From NCBI GenBank assembly GCA_960531495.1, contig OY482853.1, positions 25,188,232 to 25,252,231 of the forward strand: a stretch of 64,000 bases of DNA, read 5' to 3'. This document shows positions 13,012 to 23,939 of this stretch, in pieces (position 1 is the first letter of the stretch; the number at the start of each line of letters is the position of its first letter). The position numbers and the translations under genes are program-made. Under the pieces are notes generated by a model. That model was not told where the DNA came from, ran no database searches, and saw only the letters and a list, made by a program, of their open reading frames with translations. The DNA is from Zeus faber (Eukaryota > Chordata > Actinopteri > Zeiformes > Zeidae).

Positions 13012-13220
13012 GGGGATGGTAGCTCAGGCGGTAGGGTTGGTGGTCTAGTGATCTAAAGGTTGCAGGTTCGATCCCAGGCTCCTCCTGCTAGCATGCTGTA
13101 GTGCCCTTGAGCAAGACACTTAACCCCTAATTGCTCCTGATGGCTGCGTCCGTCGCTGTTTGAACAATTGTAAGTCGCTTTGGATAAAAGCATCTGCTAA
13201 ATGACTAAATGTAAATGTAA
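13012..13220 (+). mobile_element. tRNA-derived SINE with L2/Maui-type tail (full)
   Basis: The head GGGGATGGTAGCTCAGGCGG carries an A box (TAGCTCAGGCGG). GGTTCGATCCC at 13065-13075 is a B box, so the pol III promoter looks complete. The body (CTTGAGCAAGACACTTAACC) leads to the tail AAGTCGCTTTGGATAAAAGC, typical of fish L2/Maui LINE 3' ends, and ends in TAAATG repeats. Two minus-strand copies are at 28703-28898 and 39257-39462. It is not a tRNA gene: there is no anticodon-arm fold and it carries a SINE body. Confidence 0.85.
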
Positions 13221-13573
13221 AAGGTCTGTGCCTCCAACTCATGCATCTTCCCACTCCCTCACCTCTGCCCATCACAATCCTCACCTCCGCCTATCGTTCA
13301 CACCTCCAGCCCTCCCAACCTTTCTACCATCTCCCCTCCATTCCCTCCCTCCCACTTCTTTAAGCTCCCTACCCTACCCTGACCTGGTCCCTAAACCCTC
13401 AAGGTTCAAGGTGGGTCTAAAACAAACCCATATACCGTTTTCACACCAAAGTGCGTCACGTTTGTCGCCACGAACATGCTGGGAAAGGGTGTGTACTGGT
13501 GCCAGTGTGATTGGGAATAAAACTTAAACTTAAACAAACAACAACATAAAACTGTAGAACTTAAACAAGTGTT
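13221..13573. other. No gene recognised
   Basis: A C-rich stretch (13230-13400) is open on the plus strand but low in complexity. Confidence 0.4.
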
Positions 13574-14841
13574 TGTGACCCACTGCGTACTTAAGGGTAA
13601 TTTGGCAGCTTTCGAATTATTACTTTTTTCACATAATTTGAAAGTGGAGAATCAGAGGTGTCACTTGTGCAAATCAAGCAAATATTTTTAAAGCTATGAC
13701 TTGTTAATGACGGGTGTGGCAAACCGTGTTTATGAGATAATCACCTCCAAAATTTTACCCACACCAGGTTCATTAAGCCAGCTCCCAGAATGGTTAGCGG
13801 ACAAACAAAGCCTCATGGTTAATTAACATACTGCTGAATGGGCCTATCACGAACAGCTCAACAACACACAGCTAATTTTGTTTTTAAAAAAGCTTTTATT
13901 TGACATAAGAATATACATGATTTATAAAAGTGGAATTATTTGGGAGTTTAAAAGTACTGACAACACAACAAAATGTAGAGTCTATCAATATTATGAGTCT
14001 CAGAAAATCTGATATCTGACTTCATCACGTCATCAACTTCTTCTGTTGTAACAACAGGCATATCGTCTGGTTCTTGAAAATATTCCATTTCATCGTCACA
14101 TTAAGTTTATAATCCGCTGCTTGAAATGTTCTCCAAGATCGGAGTAATATCAGATTCAGCAGTGCTGTCGTTCCCTGCGTCGCTGCCGGAGAACTGACTA
14201 TCATCACTGAAAATGAAGTCCAGTATGCGCTGCTTTCATTGACTTGGATCTATCGCACTGGTCAGATTAAGGTCGGCGATATGATTCAGGGCTTCCGCCA
14301 CCCGCTTCACGTAATCCATAACGATACGGAGAAGAAAGTTTTCACAGACAAGTCAGACCGAAACACCCCTGTGCTGCGCTTTAACTGTCTGCGTGACACG
14401 AAGGGTTCTTCTTCTTCGCTATTTCACAACAATGGCTCCATGTGTGTAAAAGTAGTACGATTTCAAGGTTGAATTCTGTCAAAACGGTTTCACATTGTGA
14501 CTTCATATCACATGGAATATGGATGAATGATCTTCACTTGGAGGGTCGTTTTAAAGGAAACCATCGATCGGCGTTGTTCAGCGCTGTTCTACGTCTCCGT
14601 AAGTGAACTACGTTTCCCCATGTAATCTAACGGGAATATTTAACTCCACGGTTTAACATTTTTCTACTATTTATAAATCAAACTCGGTTTTGACAATACA
14701 TTGCGAGATAAAAAACCCCACAAAGGAACACGAATCTGGAATAATCTCATTTTCCTTTAAGAAAGGTTTTTTCAACTTATTGGCTGCTCCTGGCGATTTT
14801 AGAAATGCACGAGATGCTGTCTTTTGCTGTGGTGGGTCACA
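13574..14841. mobile_element. TIR element family T, copy B (near full length)
   Basis: It starts TGTGACCCACTGCGTAC and ends GCTGTGGTGGGTCACA, terminal inverted repeats of about 14 bp. The length is 1268 bp. The inner sequence aligns with copies C and E. Short open frames here recur in several copies but show no transposase motif. Confidence 0.8.
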
Positions 14842-15109
14842 TTTTGAGGCGTTCAAAAGAATCGGATCGTTCATGAAAGACCCAACACCACAATAGAAGC
14901 AGCATGGTGCACACGGATACTCACATCAGAGTTGATCAGAGGTGGAGCCGATTAAAACCTGAGTCTATTGCCAGGTCCAGGACCAGGAACTGAGACCCAG
15001 GTTTTTCCTTTACCACTGGTGACAAATGCCGGATGTTAGGGGGTGTTACCAGGTTTTTGGTGCAGTGGGAAAGGGGTATTAATGGTGGCACAGTTGGCAT
15101 CCTGTCTTA

Positions 15110-17430
15110 GAGCATTTCATCCTTTGAGGGCTCTGGAAGAATAGCTGTAAGGCTCTCTCAAAAGGAAACTGTCTTCTTTTCTTGTATGCTCAAGCGCAAT
15201 CAAGTGGCAAGGTAATCCCCCTGTAAACAGTTTCTCTGGTCAGTTTTCACCTGTAAATACAAAAATAATAATCAACAGATGAGTAAATGTGGGGCCCATG
15301 GTGGTGAGATTTAAATAAAGTCAAGTGATTATATAACTTGCTCAAGTATCTGACCCTGTTCACTGTAGAGAAATCCCTTTCACAGTTTACACTGGAAACT
15401 GAGATGGTCAGGCAAATGGCAACCAGGTTGCCCAGTGATGGGTAGAGCTGCTCCCATCCACCCACCTCTGACGCCAGGCCCTGCATCAGGTTATTTTGAT
15501 CCATGTCCTGAAACACATTAAATACAACATCAGTCTAGGTTAGAGAACTCCTGAAAAGGAATGTTACTCACTGTAATTCATTTCATGATACCTTGAATGC
15601 CCCAACTAGCATCTTCTGCTTGAAAGAGGACCATTCCTGCAGCACCTCGTTGCACTTTAAAAAATTGCCGGCAAAGAGCTGAAAATTGGCCATGTTAACT
15701 GCCTCATTTTCAGTCACTGCTTGAGGGCTGGCGCTGAGCACATAGAAGGCCTAAAGGTCCCCGTTCTGGAACCTCCTCTCCAGGCTCTCCAGCAGGCTAT
15801 CAATATATGGATCCATCACCTAACCATAGCAACAAGAAATGATTAAACTGAAACTGTTTTGTTCCTACAAAACACTTACCAGGCATCTAAAACAAACATA
15901 CCTCCTGAACCGGGCCCAGAGCTTGTCCTTGGTCAGTCCCTATTCGCATCTACCTCTCTTGATCCTCTTCGCTTCGTGGACAACATTATAAGCCCCGAGA
16001 CCCACAGGGTTGTCCAAGTCTGGGTGGAGCTTTGACAGGAAAGACCCAGGTGGCTGATGGTTTCCAGCATTCTTAATTGCTTGGAGGCAGGCCATTGTCA
16101 CATGGACCTAATAACAAAGAGACAGAGTAGGTGTAAAGGCAGTAACAGGTATCTGTTTAGCATGAGTAGTGTATGGTCAATAGTGTCAAAAGTAAAATAT
16201 TGGAAGCTACATGAACTTTCAGAGCCAGGAAGTTCATATTTAACTTCTAGAACACCTTTGACAGCCTGCTGAGATGTGGCAGAACATCCGCTTGCAGGTA
16301 GACCAATGCCACAAAGCTGTAGGTGGCCAGAAAGCCGTACAGCCTCTTGGCTTTTTGGCATTTCTTGAGCTCAGTCTCCTTGGCCAAGGCTGCCAGGACA
16401 GAGCTCATGTTCCGCAAATTGGAAATGGCCATGGCTTACGACAGCCAGTGTGTCCTTCACTTCCTAAAAATATTTAGAGGCATGAGATGAAAGGATATTA
16501 AGTCACATCATATCAGGTGCCTCCAAATATGGAATAAATATGTTTTCCCTTTATATTACCTTCACTTTTTGGTTATCCACGCTCAAGCACTCTGCTGCAG
16601 CCTCGAGTACAGCTGTGAGATTAGCGCCGTTCCTGAGTACAGGTGTAGCTGCTGTAGAAGGACCCTGAATGAGTCCATATAAGCCACTGAAGCTTGAAGC
16701 TTCCTTACTGCACAGGGTGATTCGGTGTGTGGCACACACAAACTGACTTCAATCATGGGAAGGTGTCCTGTAGCTGCTTGGCCACTCCATTCACTCTCTC
16801 TGTTTCAGGACAAAAATGTGAGGCATTAAACATAATAGACATGTCATTCAAAATGATTTAAAAATGATATATTATAAGTCTTAATTGTTGTCATTTACTC
16901 TCTGAAGACCCAGCTCTTCAGGAAGTACCTCCTCTCCTAACTTACAATTACTTAGCACTACTTAGCAGTATTTATTGTTCCACTAATGTCTCTGTCGCAA
17001 TGTAGCTTGAATGTTGTTCTCCCTTGTAAGTCGCTTTTGATAAAAGCGTCTGCTAAATGACTAAATGTAAATGTCATCCTCTGAATAAAATTATACCTTA
17101 CGAGGACATCATGCTGCCGCTTAACACATATGTGGTGTCGTCCACCTCCAGCCCTATTGCTACAGAGGCACTGATATCTTTGAGGATTGGCTCTTCAATG
17201 AAAGTGCTCAGGATTTCTAGCATCTCATCCACGATTCTCTCCGATGTTTAATTGGTCGTCTTCCCAATCTTAAAGGAAAAAAATGAGCTTAGATTAAATA
17301 TTACAAATGCTGTGATGATGTTGATTAAAGAAAGGCAAGATTAGCATTTACCTTTAACTTTTCCAAATACTGGCAGCTAAGTATTTCAGGGAGCTGCAGG
17401 AGGTCAGCCTGATTTGTGTGATGAGCCTAT
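15110..17430 (-). pseudogene. hAT-derived gene with introns (ZNF862-like), decayed
   Basis: Minus-strand pieces read as hAT transposase-derived protein but lie in eight exon-like blocks, each bounded by GT and AG: about 17352-17430, 17102-17268, 16560-16799, 16256-16463, 15902-16107, 15592-15819, 15355-15507 and up to 15250. Most junctions keep phase, for example LSRLSK|VHVTMAC and GAFK|DMDQNN. Recognised parts are DVLPHLSRLSKVF-type helices (fourth block) and the hAT C-terminal dimerisation motif SSVNCERDFSTVNRV (seventh block), followed by KTDQRNCLQGD in the last block. In-frame stops (for example GDL then AFYVL) and frameshifts (fourth and fifth blocks) make it non-functional. The donor after the seventh block is weak (GTCAGA). 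The intron layout fits a domesticated hAT gene, or a hAT family with introns, better than an ordinary intronless copy. ZNF862/KIAA-type relatives are my best guess from memory. Confidence 0.6.
16895..17077 (+). mobile_element. L2/Maui-like LINE 3' end
   Basis: CTGAAGACCCAGCTCTTCAG followed by TGTAAGTCGC and ATAAAAGCGTCTGCTAAATG is the typical L2-type 3' end of fish. It is 5'-truncated and lies in an intron of the hAT-derived pseudogene on the opposite strand. Confidence 0.75.
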
Positions 17431-19150
17431 TTCTTTTTCACAAGTTAGAGACCACACCACAATGAAAATATTGAGTTTGTAGGTTTATTGAAGATGAGAA
17501 GCAAGAAAATGTATTGATAGAACGAAAATATGGTGATGATGACGAAGGGATAATGCATGACCAGCGAGCTGGTGCAAGATGGACCACCAGTGTGGCAGAG
17601 ACTCCCTACAACCTTTTTCAACAGTTCCATTTTTAATCAGAAGACAAATTAGACACACACACAACAAGTCAACAATAAATCAAGGCTATATTTATTTATT
17701 TTCTTACATACATTTATTAATTTTTTTGACAAAATGTATTTTCATTAAACTTGGCTGGGGGGGCCTGAGTGTCAAGTGGGTGGGCCCAGGCCCACCCACA
17801 GCTACGCACCAGTGAGAAAGTCATTATTATGAATGGCGATGTCGGATAGGCTGGGGTGACTACGAGGGCCGTAAGAGGAGGAGGATGAGGTGACTCAGAG
17901 TATGGAAGGAAACCGAAGAAAGCCAAGAGAAACTGAATTCCAAGGTGTTGTCTATGTGGGGTGAGAGGTAGCCCGAACGGAGGGTAAGTCGTAGGTCGGC
18001 GAAGAGCATTTGGAAGAAAGTCGAATGGGAGGGATCAAGGGATGGAGGAGGGATGAAGGAAGGATGGGGAGGGATGAAGGGATAGTGGAGGAGGGATAGA
18101 GGGATGACGAAGGAGGGATGGAGGGATGATGGAGAAGGGATGATAGAGCAGGGACCCTGCCGTGACTGGTGATGTTGACTGGAGTTGCCGGGATTTCATT
18201 CAGTGATGTTCAGGAGGTTTGCATTGCTCTCAACCCGGCGATTGGTGGGATGGCCTCATCATGAGGCGGATTGGTGGGTGAAATCGGGTAAAAATGCATG
18301 ACAAATCTTCGTCCAAAGAAGCAGTTGGGGTTCTGGAATGCGTCCTATACTTGGTTCTCAGGAAGGTGGTTAGTGGCTGTCGTGCGAAGCTAAGACGACC
18401 CAATGCAGTGTCTGGGTGGTGCTGGAGATCCGTGGCCAGTGCTGGTATGTTGATGGGTGAAGTTGCAAAATCATCTGACCTCCCTAATAAGTATAGGTCG
18501 ACCTCTCCTATCAGTTCCTTTAGGCAGGGAGACCAGGGCTGTGAGTAGCAATGGCTCGGGAGTGATAGGTGGAGGAGGTGCAGCCTCTTCTGGGGAAAGG
18601 TTAAGCACAATGAGAAAATACATGGGGATGAGGGTTGGGTGGGGAAGGGCAGGGTCGAGGGGGGACAGGATATAGCAGGAAGAAATGATGGGGGGAGGGC
18701 TGTAACCCTGCCGTGGATGGCTGGCTGAGGAGGAAGCCAGTTAGCAGCCCCTGGCCCCATGATAGGTGTGGCTGCAGTAGCCACAGGAGCCTGTAGGGGA
18801 TTGGCTGAAGGAAGGGAAGGAGAAAGCATATACAGATATTTGACCTGAACCTCCAATCTGGCTAAAACAGGCTTGTGGTGCTTTAGTGGGGGTCATCACG
18901 TAGGTGACCCAGAAGTGATGAGGAGTTAGAAGAGGAGTTTTTGTCCGGCCACCGGCCATGTGAGCCCTGGAATGTGTGGGTTGCCGCTTAACAGAAAGAT
19001 CATGTGGAGGAGACGGGGGAATGTTGCCTGTGTCTAGGTGGGTTTCTTGCATGGGTCTTGCAGTGGCTGGAAAAGTTGGCTGGTGTTACCGGCTGGTGTT
19101 CAAAAAAGATAAAAGGCTTAAAGGCAACCAGCACTGAGGACGCTGTTCAA
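17431..19150. other. Unassigned block with Pro/Leu-rich open frames
   Basis: At 18010-18155 there is an imperfect GGAGGGATGA minisatellite. On the minus strand, 18230-18856 (208 codons) and 18741-19052 (103 codons) are open and overlap in different frames. The larger is rich in Pro, Leu and Ser, with PPQPAIHGRVTALPPSFLPA. I recognise no domain. The block could be the remains of a retroelement, but nothing proves this. Confidence 0.3.
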
Positions 19151-19799
19151 AGGTTAAACAAAATAAAAATAATAATATTTATAATAATAATAGTTTTTTT
19201 TCTGAAAAAAAGTTTTCTGAACAACAACTTCAAAATAAGATATTGGTGAATTTTACCTTCTCAGTACGGCGCGTGCTTTCACACTGTCTTGATGGTGTTG
19301 AGTGGCAGCATGCTTGTCCAGGTGTCCATTTCGGAAAAGCTGTCACCCAACCTCAATAATTGGCCGTGTAAGGCACAAGCAGCACTGAATTCCTACGTGT
19401 TTTTTTTTCTTGAGGAAGTGTTGGCTATGAATGTTATAACATCTGAAAAAATGTATCAAGATGGATCTTCCAAATGTTGTTTATTTCACAGATACGTATT
19501 TCCTATCATATATTCCTCTGAAATGATTGCGTTTGCTGTAACGTTACTGTGCAATCCTCACATGAAATTGCTTGACTGTTTTCCTTTCGGCTAATGATAA
19601 TCCTGAATGATCATTGCTGGCTTCATTGTTGACATCAACCCGGTGCTTGCTGTTATAATCGTTGTGCTGACACTATCAGGTACTGTAAGCGCAAAGTTTC
19701 TCGTTTATATGCTTTACTCACCGGTTCCTCGAAGTGGCCTGGATATGAAGGGTCCATAGTGCACAATAATATAACGTTTCTAAAGAAATAAGACACAGC
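19151..19799. other. No gene recognised
   Basis: AT-rich DNA, with T-runs near 19195-19212 and 19398-19410 and no termini seen. Confidence 0.4.
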
Positions 19800-19975
19800 C
19801 TTCTCCTCTCTTCTCCTCTCCTCCTCTCTCTCCTTTCCACTCCTTTCCTTTCCTACTCTCATCTCCTCCCCTCCGCTCCTCTCCGCTCATCTCCTCTCCT
19901 CATTTCCTCTCCTGTCCTCGCCATCTCTCCTCTCCTCTCCGCTACTCTCCTCCTCTCTCCTCTCCTCTGTGTCCC
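19800..19975. repeat. Polypyrimidine tract (CTCTCCTCTC)n
   Basis: About 175 bp of almost pure C and T on the plus strand, with irregular TCTCC units. Such mirror-prone tracts can form triplex DNA. Confidence 0.85.
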
Positions 19976-20170
19976 CTATATGCACCTAGCAGGGGCGTTA
20001 CGCCGAAATCCAGCTGAAATACGACCACCGCTGCGAGGTGCATTTAGGGGAAACACTGCCATAATCATTATTGTGGATCCTGCAGCAAATTACATCTAAT
20101 ATTTTACCTCAGCTATTACCGTTAGCTAGTGCTAAACTGCAAAATAAACACACTGCACAATTTTTTTTAA

Positions 20171-20250
20171 TACAGGTAATCCTCACTTAACGACCGAGTT
20201 CCATTCCTAGACCAGGTCGTTAAGCGAATTGGTCTAATCACTGTTCTCAG
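20171..20250. mobile_element. Possible Tigger/mariner-like terminus
   Basis: TACAGGTAATCCTCACTTAA and the following CGACC resemble the terminal inverted repeat of Tigger-type elements. The partner end was not located. Confidence 0.3.
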
Positions 20251-21029
20251 TCTCGTTCCCGCAGTCCATCAGCATTCACTACACCAGCGTTCGCAATGGC
20301 CACGCCCCCAAATAAAACATTATCCACTCACCCCTTCTGTCCTCTGAGGTTGGGGGCCGACAGAGAGATTTGTACTGGTCTGTGCAGACAACAACAGAAC
20401 ACCTCCCATGCTTAGCTCTTCGTTTCCATTTAATGCTAGCGGGTCCGGCACTTGCAAGAAAAAAATGGCGCACCTTCTCGGGATGCCAATTTAGAATTAT
20501 ATTCGTTGACCGATCATTAACCGTTATCAGACAAGATTAAAATAATAGCGTACTGCCCCCCAAGAAAAATAAGATAAAAAATACAGTCCTTTTTTTGTTA
20601 TTGGAGTTTACAAATAACAATGATAAAATAAGGGGAATCATAAATGTAATTTTATATGCGAACATAGCTCTGCGTGCAAACAGAGCCATGGAGCCATGGA
20701 GCCGCACCCCCCCCCCCCCTCACCGAACCATCGAATATTCACATTAAACAGCCTAGTTAGTTTTGACTGAAAAAATTCTGAGGCGGGTACAGCCCCAGAA
20801 ATAATTCCAATAACACAAAATAAATCCCCCAGTTGTTTAATGGACTGCCCCCCCCTCATGTGCGACACGCAAAGTTCAAGTGACGAGCAGAGCAACTGAA
20901 AAGTTTTGTTTCTCCAGAAGCCTTTAAACATAGGATAGGAAGACCGTCAATGATGATAACTAAACATGATGATGATTGTTTTAATATTTCATATCACTCC
21001 TGTAACTTTCACCAGCAAAAAAATTAAAT

Positions 21030-21032
<3 letters not shown>

Positions 21033-21074
<42 letters not shown>
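21033..21074. repeat. (AT)n microsatellite
   Basis: A simple AT tract. A hAT-like end (CTACAGCCCTAATT) lies about 100 bp downstream, at about 21178-21190. Confidence 0.9.
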
Positions 21075-21080
<6 letters not shown>

Positions 21081-21338
21081 GTATTGCAAATTATTTACTG
21101 TATATGTATTATTTGCAGTGATGATGGTAATAAGCTCAACTGTGATGTCACGTGACCACGGGGTTGCGGTTATTGCTACAGCCCTAATTGCAGGCGTCGC
21201 CCCCATGTGCTGTATTTAAGAAATAGATTGTATAGCCTATTTTTCTTTTACCATGCCACAAATTTGTTTTTTTAATTTACTCAACTTTATTTTTTTATTA
21301 TTTTTTTTAACTGTTTAACTGATATTATTACAGTAATA

Positions 21339-22431
21339 TGTGACCCACCATGTACTTTTGGGTCATTTGGCGGCTTTCAAGATTTTTCTTTTTTAAAGCT
21401 ATGACTTGTTAATAACAAGGGTTTGGCAAACCGTGTTTCTGAGATAATCACCTCCAAAGTTTTACCCACATCAGGTTCATTCAGCCAGCTCCCAGAATGC
21501 AAATGGTGTTGGCGGACAAACAAAGCCTCATGGCTACTTAACATAATGCCGAATGGGCCAATCAAGAACAGCTCAACAACACAACAAATTTTGTTTTAAA
21601 AAAAGCTTTGATTTAACAATAAGAATATACATGTTTTAAAAAAGTGGAATTATTTTGGAGTTTAATAGTACTGACAACACAACAAAATGTAGAGTCTATC
21701 AATATTATGAATCTCAGAAAATCTGAAAATCTGTCACCAACCTCAACGGACTTCATCACGTCATCAACTTCTTCTGCTGTAACAACAGCTTGGTCTCCTC
21801 CAGTGGTCCTTGAAAATATTCTGTTTCATCGTCACATTAAGTTTGAAAATTGCTGTTTGAAATGTTCTCCAAGTCGGGAGTAATATCAGATTCTTGTCGT
21901 TCTCCGCATCGCTGTTGGAGAACTGACTATCATTACGAAATGAAGTCCAGTATGCGCTGCTAACACTGACTTGGATCTATCGCACTGGTCAAGGTCCGAA
22001 ATATGATTCATATAATATGATTCCCTTTTTACAACTGTGGCTCCGTGTGTGTGAATGTAGTGCGATTTAAAGGTTGAATTCTATCAAAACGGTTTGACAT
22101 TGTGACTTCACATCACATGGAATATGGATGAATGATCTTCACCTGGACGCTCGCTTTAAGGAAACGATCGGCGTTATTCAGTGCTGTTCCGCATCTCTTA
22201 GGTGAACTGCATTTCCTCATGTAATCTAACGGGAATATTTAACTCCAGTTTAAAATTTTTCTACTATTTATAAATCAAACTCGGCTTTGAAAATACATTG
22301 AGCGATAAAAAAAAACACAAAGGAACACAAATCTGGAAAAATCAAATTTTCCTTCAAGAAAGGTTTTTTCAACTTATTTGAGTGCCACTGGCGATTTTTG
22401 AAATGCGCGAGATTTGCTGTGGTGGGACACA
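21339..22431. mobile_element. TIR element family T, copy C
   Basis: It starts TGTGACCCACCATGTAC and ends TTTGCTGTGGTGGGACACA. TA lies at both outer edges (left ...AATA, right TATG), compatible with a TA target. It is about 1.09 kb and collinear with copies B and E, with small deletions. Confidence 0.8.
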
Positions 22432-23466
22432 TATGTCAAAAATTATTTTTGTCTTTTAACAGTGAAACGGTTAATTATTAACATCCTTAGCACCTTTGCA
22501 AAGGTAGCTCTCAAGCCTTGGGTGGAGATACTCGGCTATGAGCTTCACTGCCCAGGGGCTCCAACCTTGGTAGGAGTGAGAAAGTTAAAAGGGATTCAAA
22601 TGAATGTGTTAGAAAGTTGGTTAGACGTTTCAAAAGAACTTTGGGGGAGAGAGAGAAAGATCCCATTTTGTACCTTTCACAACTGCCCATTTAGCTAAAC
22701 AAGGACGCCAAATTAACATCACTGTATAATACCACTGAACCATGCAGACACAAGTAGAACGCTGTACTTTGATCTTTTCTGAATTTAAAACAAATGAGCT
22801 AATGCAAATGATGAAATGGAATAATACTCTGTTGAATTCTAACGATTGCAATTTTATTAAGTGATTATATCACTCATTTTTTATTCATTCAGGGTATTTG
22901 ACTGTGGGTTGAATGACTATGGCAAAAACTAAAATGGCATTACCATGACATTGGTCCACTAACTACAAAGTTTTATTTAAAAGTGTTCCTGGTCTTTCTT
23001 AATGCTCACAACATTGCTGCTGTTGTTTGTAAGGACGCCTTCTTCCCAGTGTGTATAACCTGCTATGGAAATCATCAGTATAATATTAGAACAATGACAA
23101 GGAAGCTGAATGCATTTATCTTCGAACATGATGCATTGCCGTAATATGTGTGGCATACATGCACACACACACACACACAGCACAGTACTTATTTGGTGGA
23201 AATTGCATTACAATACAACTTCACCACATTGCCTAACCCCAAACACCCAACCATATTTTACGAGTAGGACAGAATTATCTTGAGCATGGCTGCCAACTCC
23301 CCTTGACACGATGTATCTTCTTCTTTGAAAATGTCCTGTAATATTTCAAAAGATATAAAGCAGAATACCGCCACTAGAATGGTCTGCAATTGTCACTATA
23401 AAGCAGGAGGCGATACACTCACCCACCTTTGTGTTTTACTCTTCCAGCTACATTTTAATAACTCCC
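22432..23466. other. No gene recognised
   Basis: Unique-looking DNA with a short (AC)n at about 23158-23179. Confidence 0.4.
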
Positions 23467-23759
23467 TGTGGTAGTTCGGCCTACCACATGCCATCCAATT
23501 GGCGTTTTCAGGACCCTCCGGCACAGAGACACAGTCAATGATAGTTTGTAGACATCCCTTTATTGTAGAGAGAGGGCTAGGTGGAATTAGCCAGGAGCAG
23601 ATAGAACATGTCATGACGGGGCTCCAATCCTGATGAGGGTTTTAACCTGCTGCTCGTTAGCCCAACCAATGAGCAACTGGTATCAGCCACCCTGACCCAA
23701 TCACCTAGATCGAGTCAGGTGTGGCTGCTCAAACCACCCCAACCACACACCCCACCACA
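23467..23759 (-). mobile_element. Solo LTR, family A copy 2 (complete)
   Basis: This 293-bp block runs from TGTGGTAGTTCGG to CCCCACCACA and is flanked by a perfect 5-bp direct repeat CTCCC (23462-23466 and 23760-23764). Minus-strand orientation is inferred from TTTATT near 23565, the complement of a poly(A) signal. It defines the family A termini used for the copies at 1426 and 35240. Confidence 0.75.
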
Positions 23760-23939
23760 CTCCCCATGAATGAATTATGTGTTAATAACACAACAGTTGG
23801 CTGCTATTAATAGAGTTCTGACAAAGCAAATTCATGTTATTCATATTATACCAATACAAATAAAATGGGGTATCTGTATCGAGAAACCAATCAACCATAG
23901 CAAGTACAAAAATCTCCCACCAAGAAACATATTGAAATA

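Noticed and set aside
13012-13220. tRNA gene (A and B boxes, GGTTCGATCCC)
   Set aside because: The head is followed by a SINE body and an L2-type tail, and no proper anticodon arm or acceptor pairing is seen. It is a tRNA-derived SINE.
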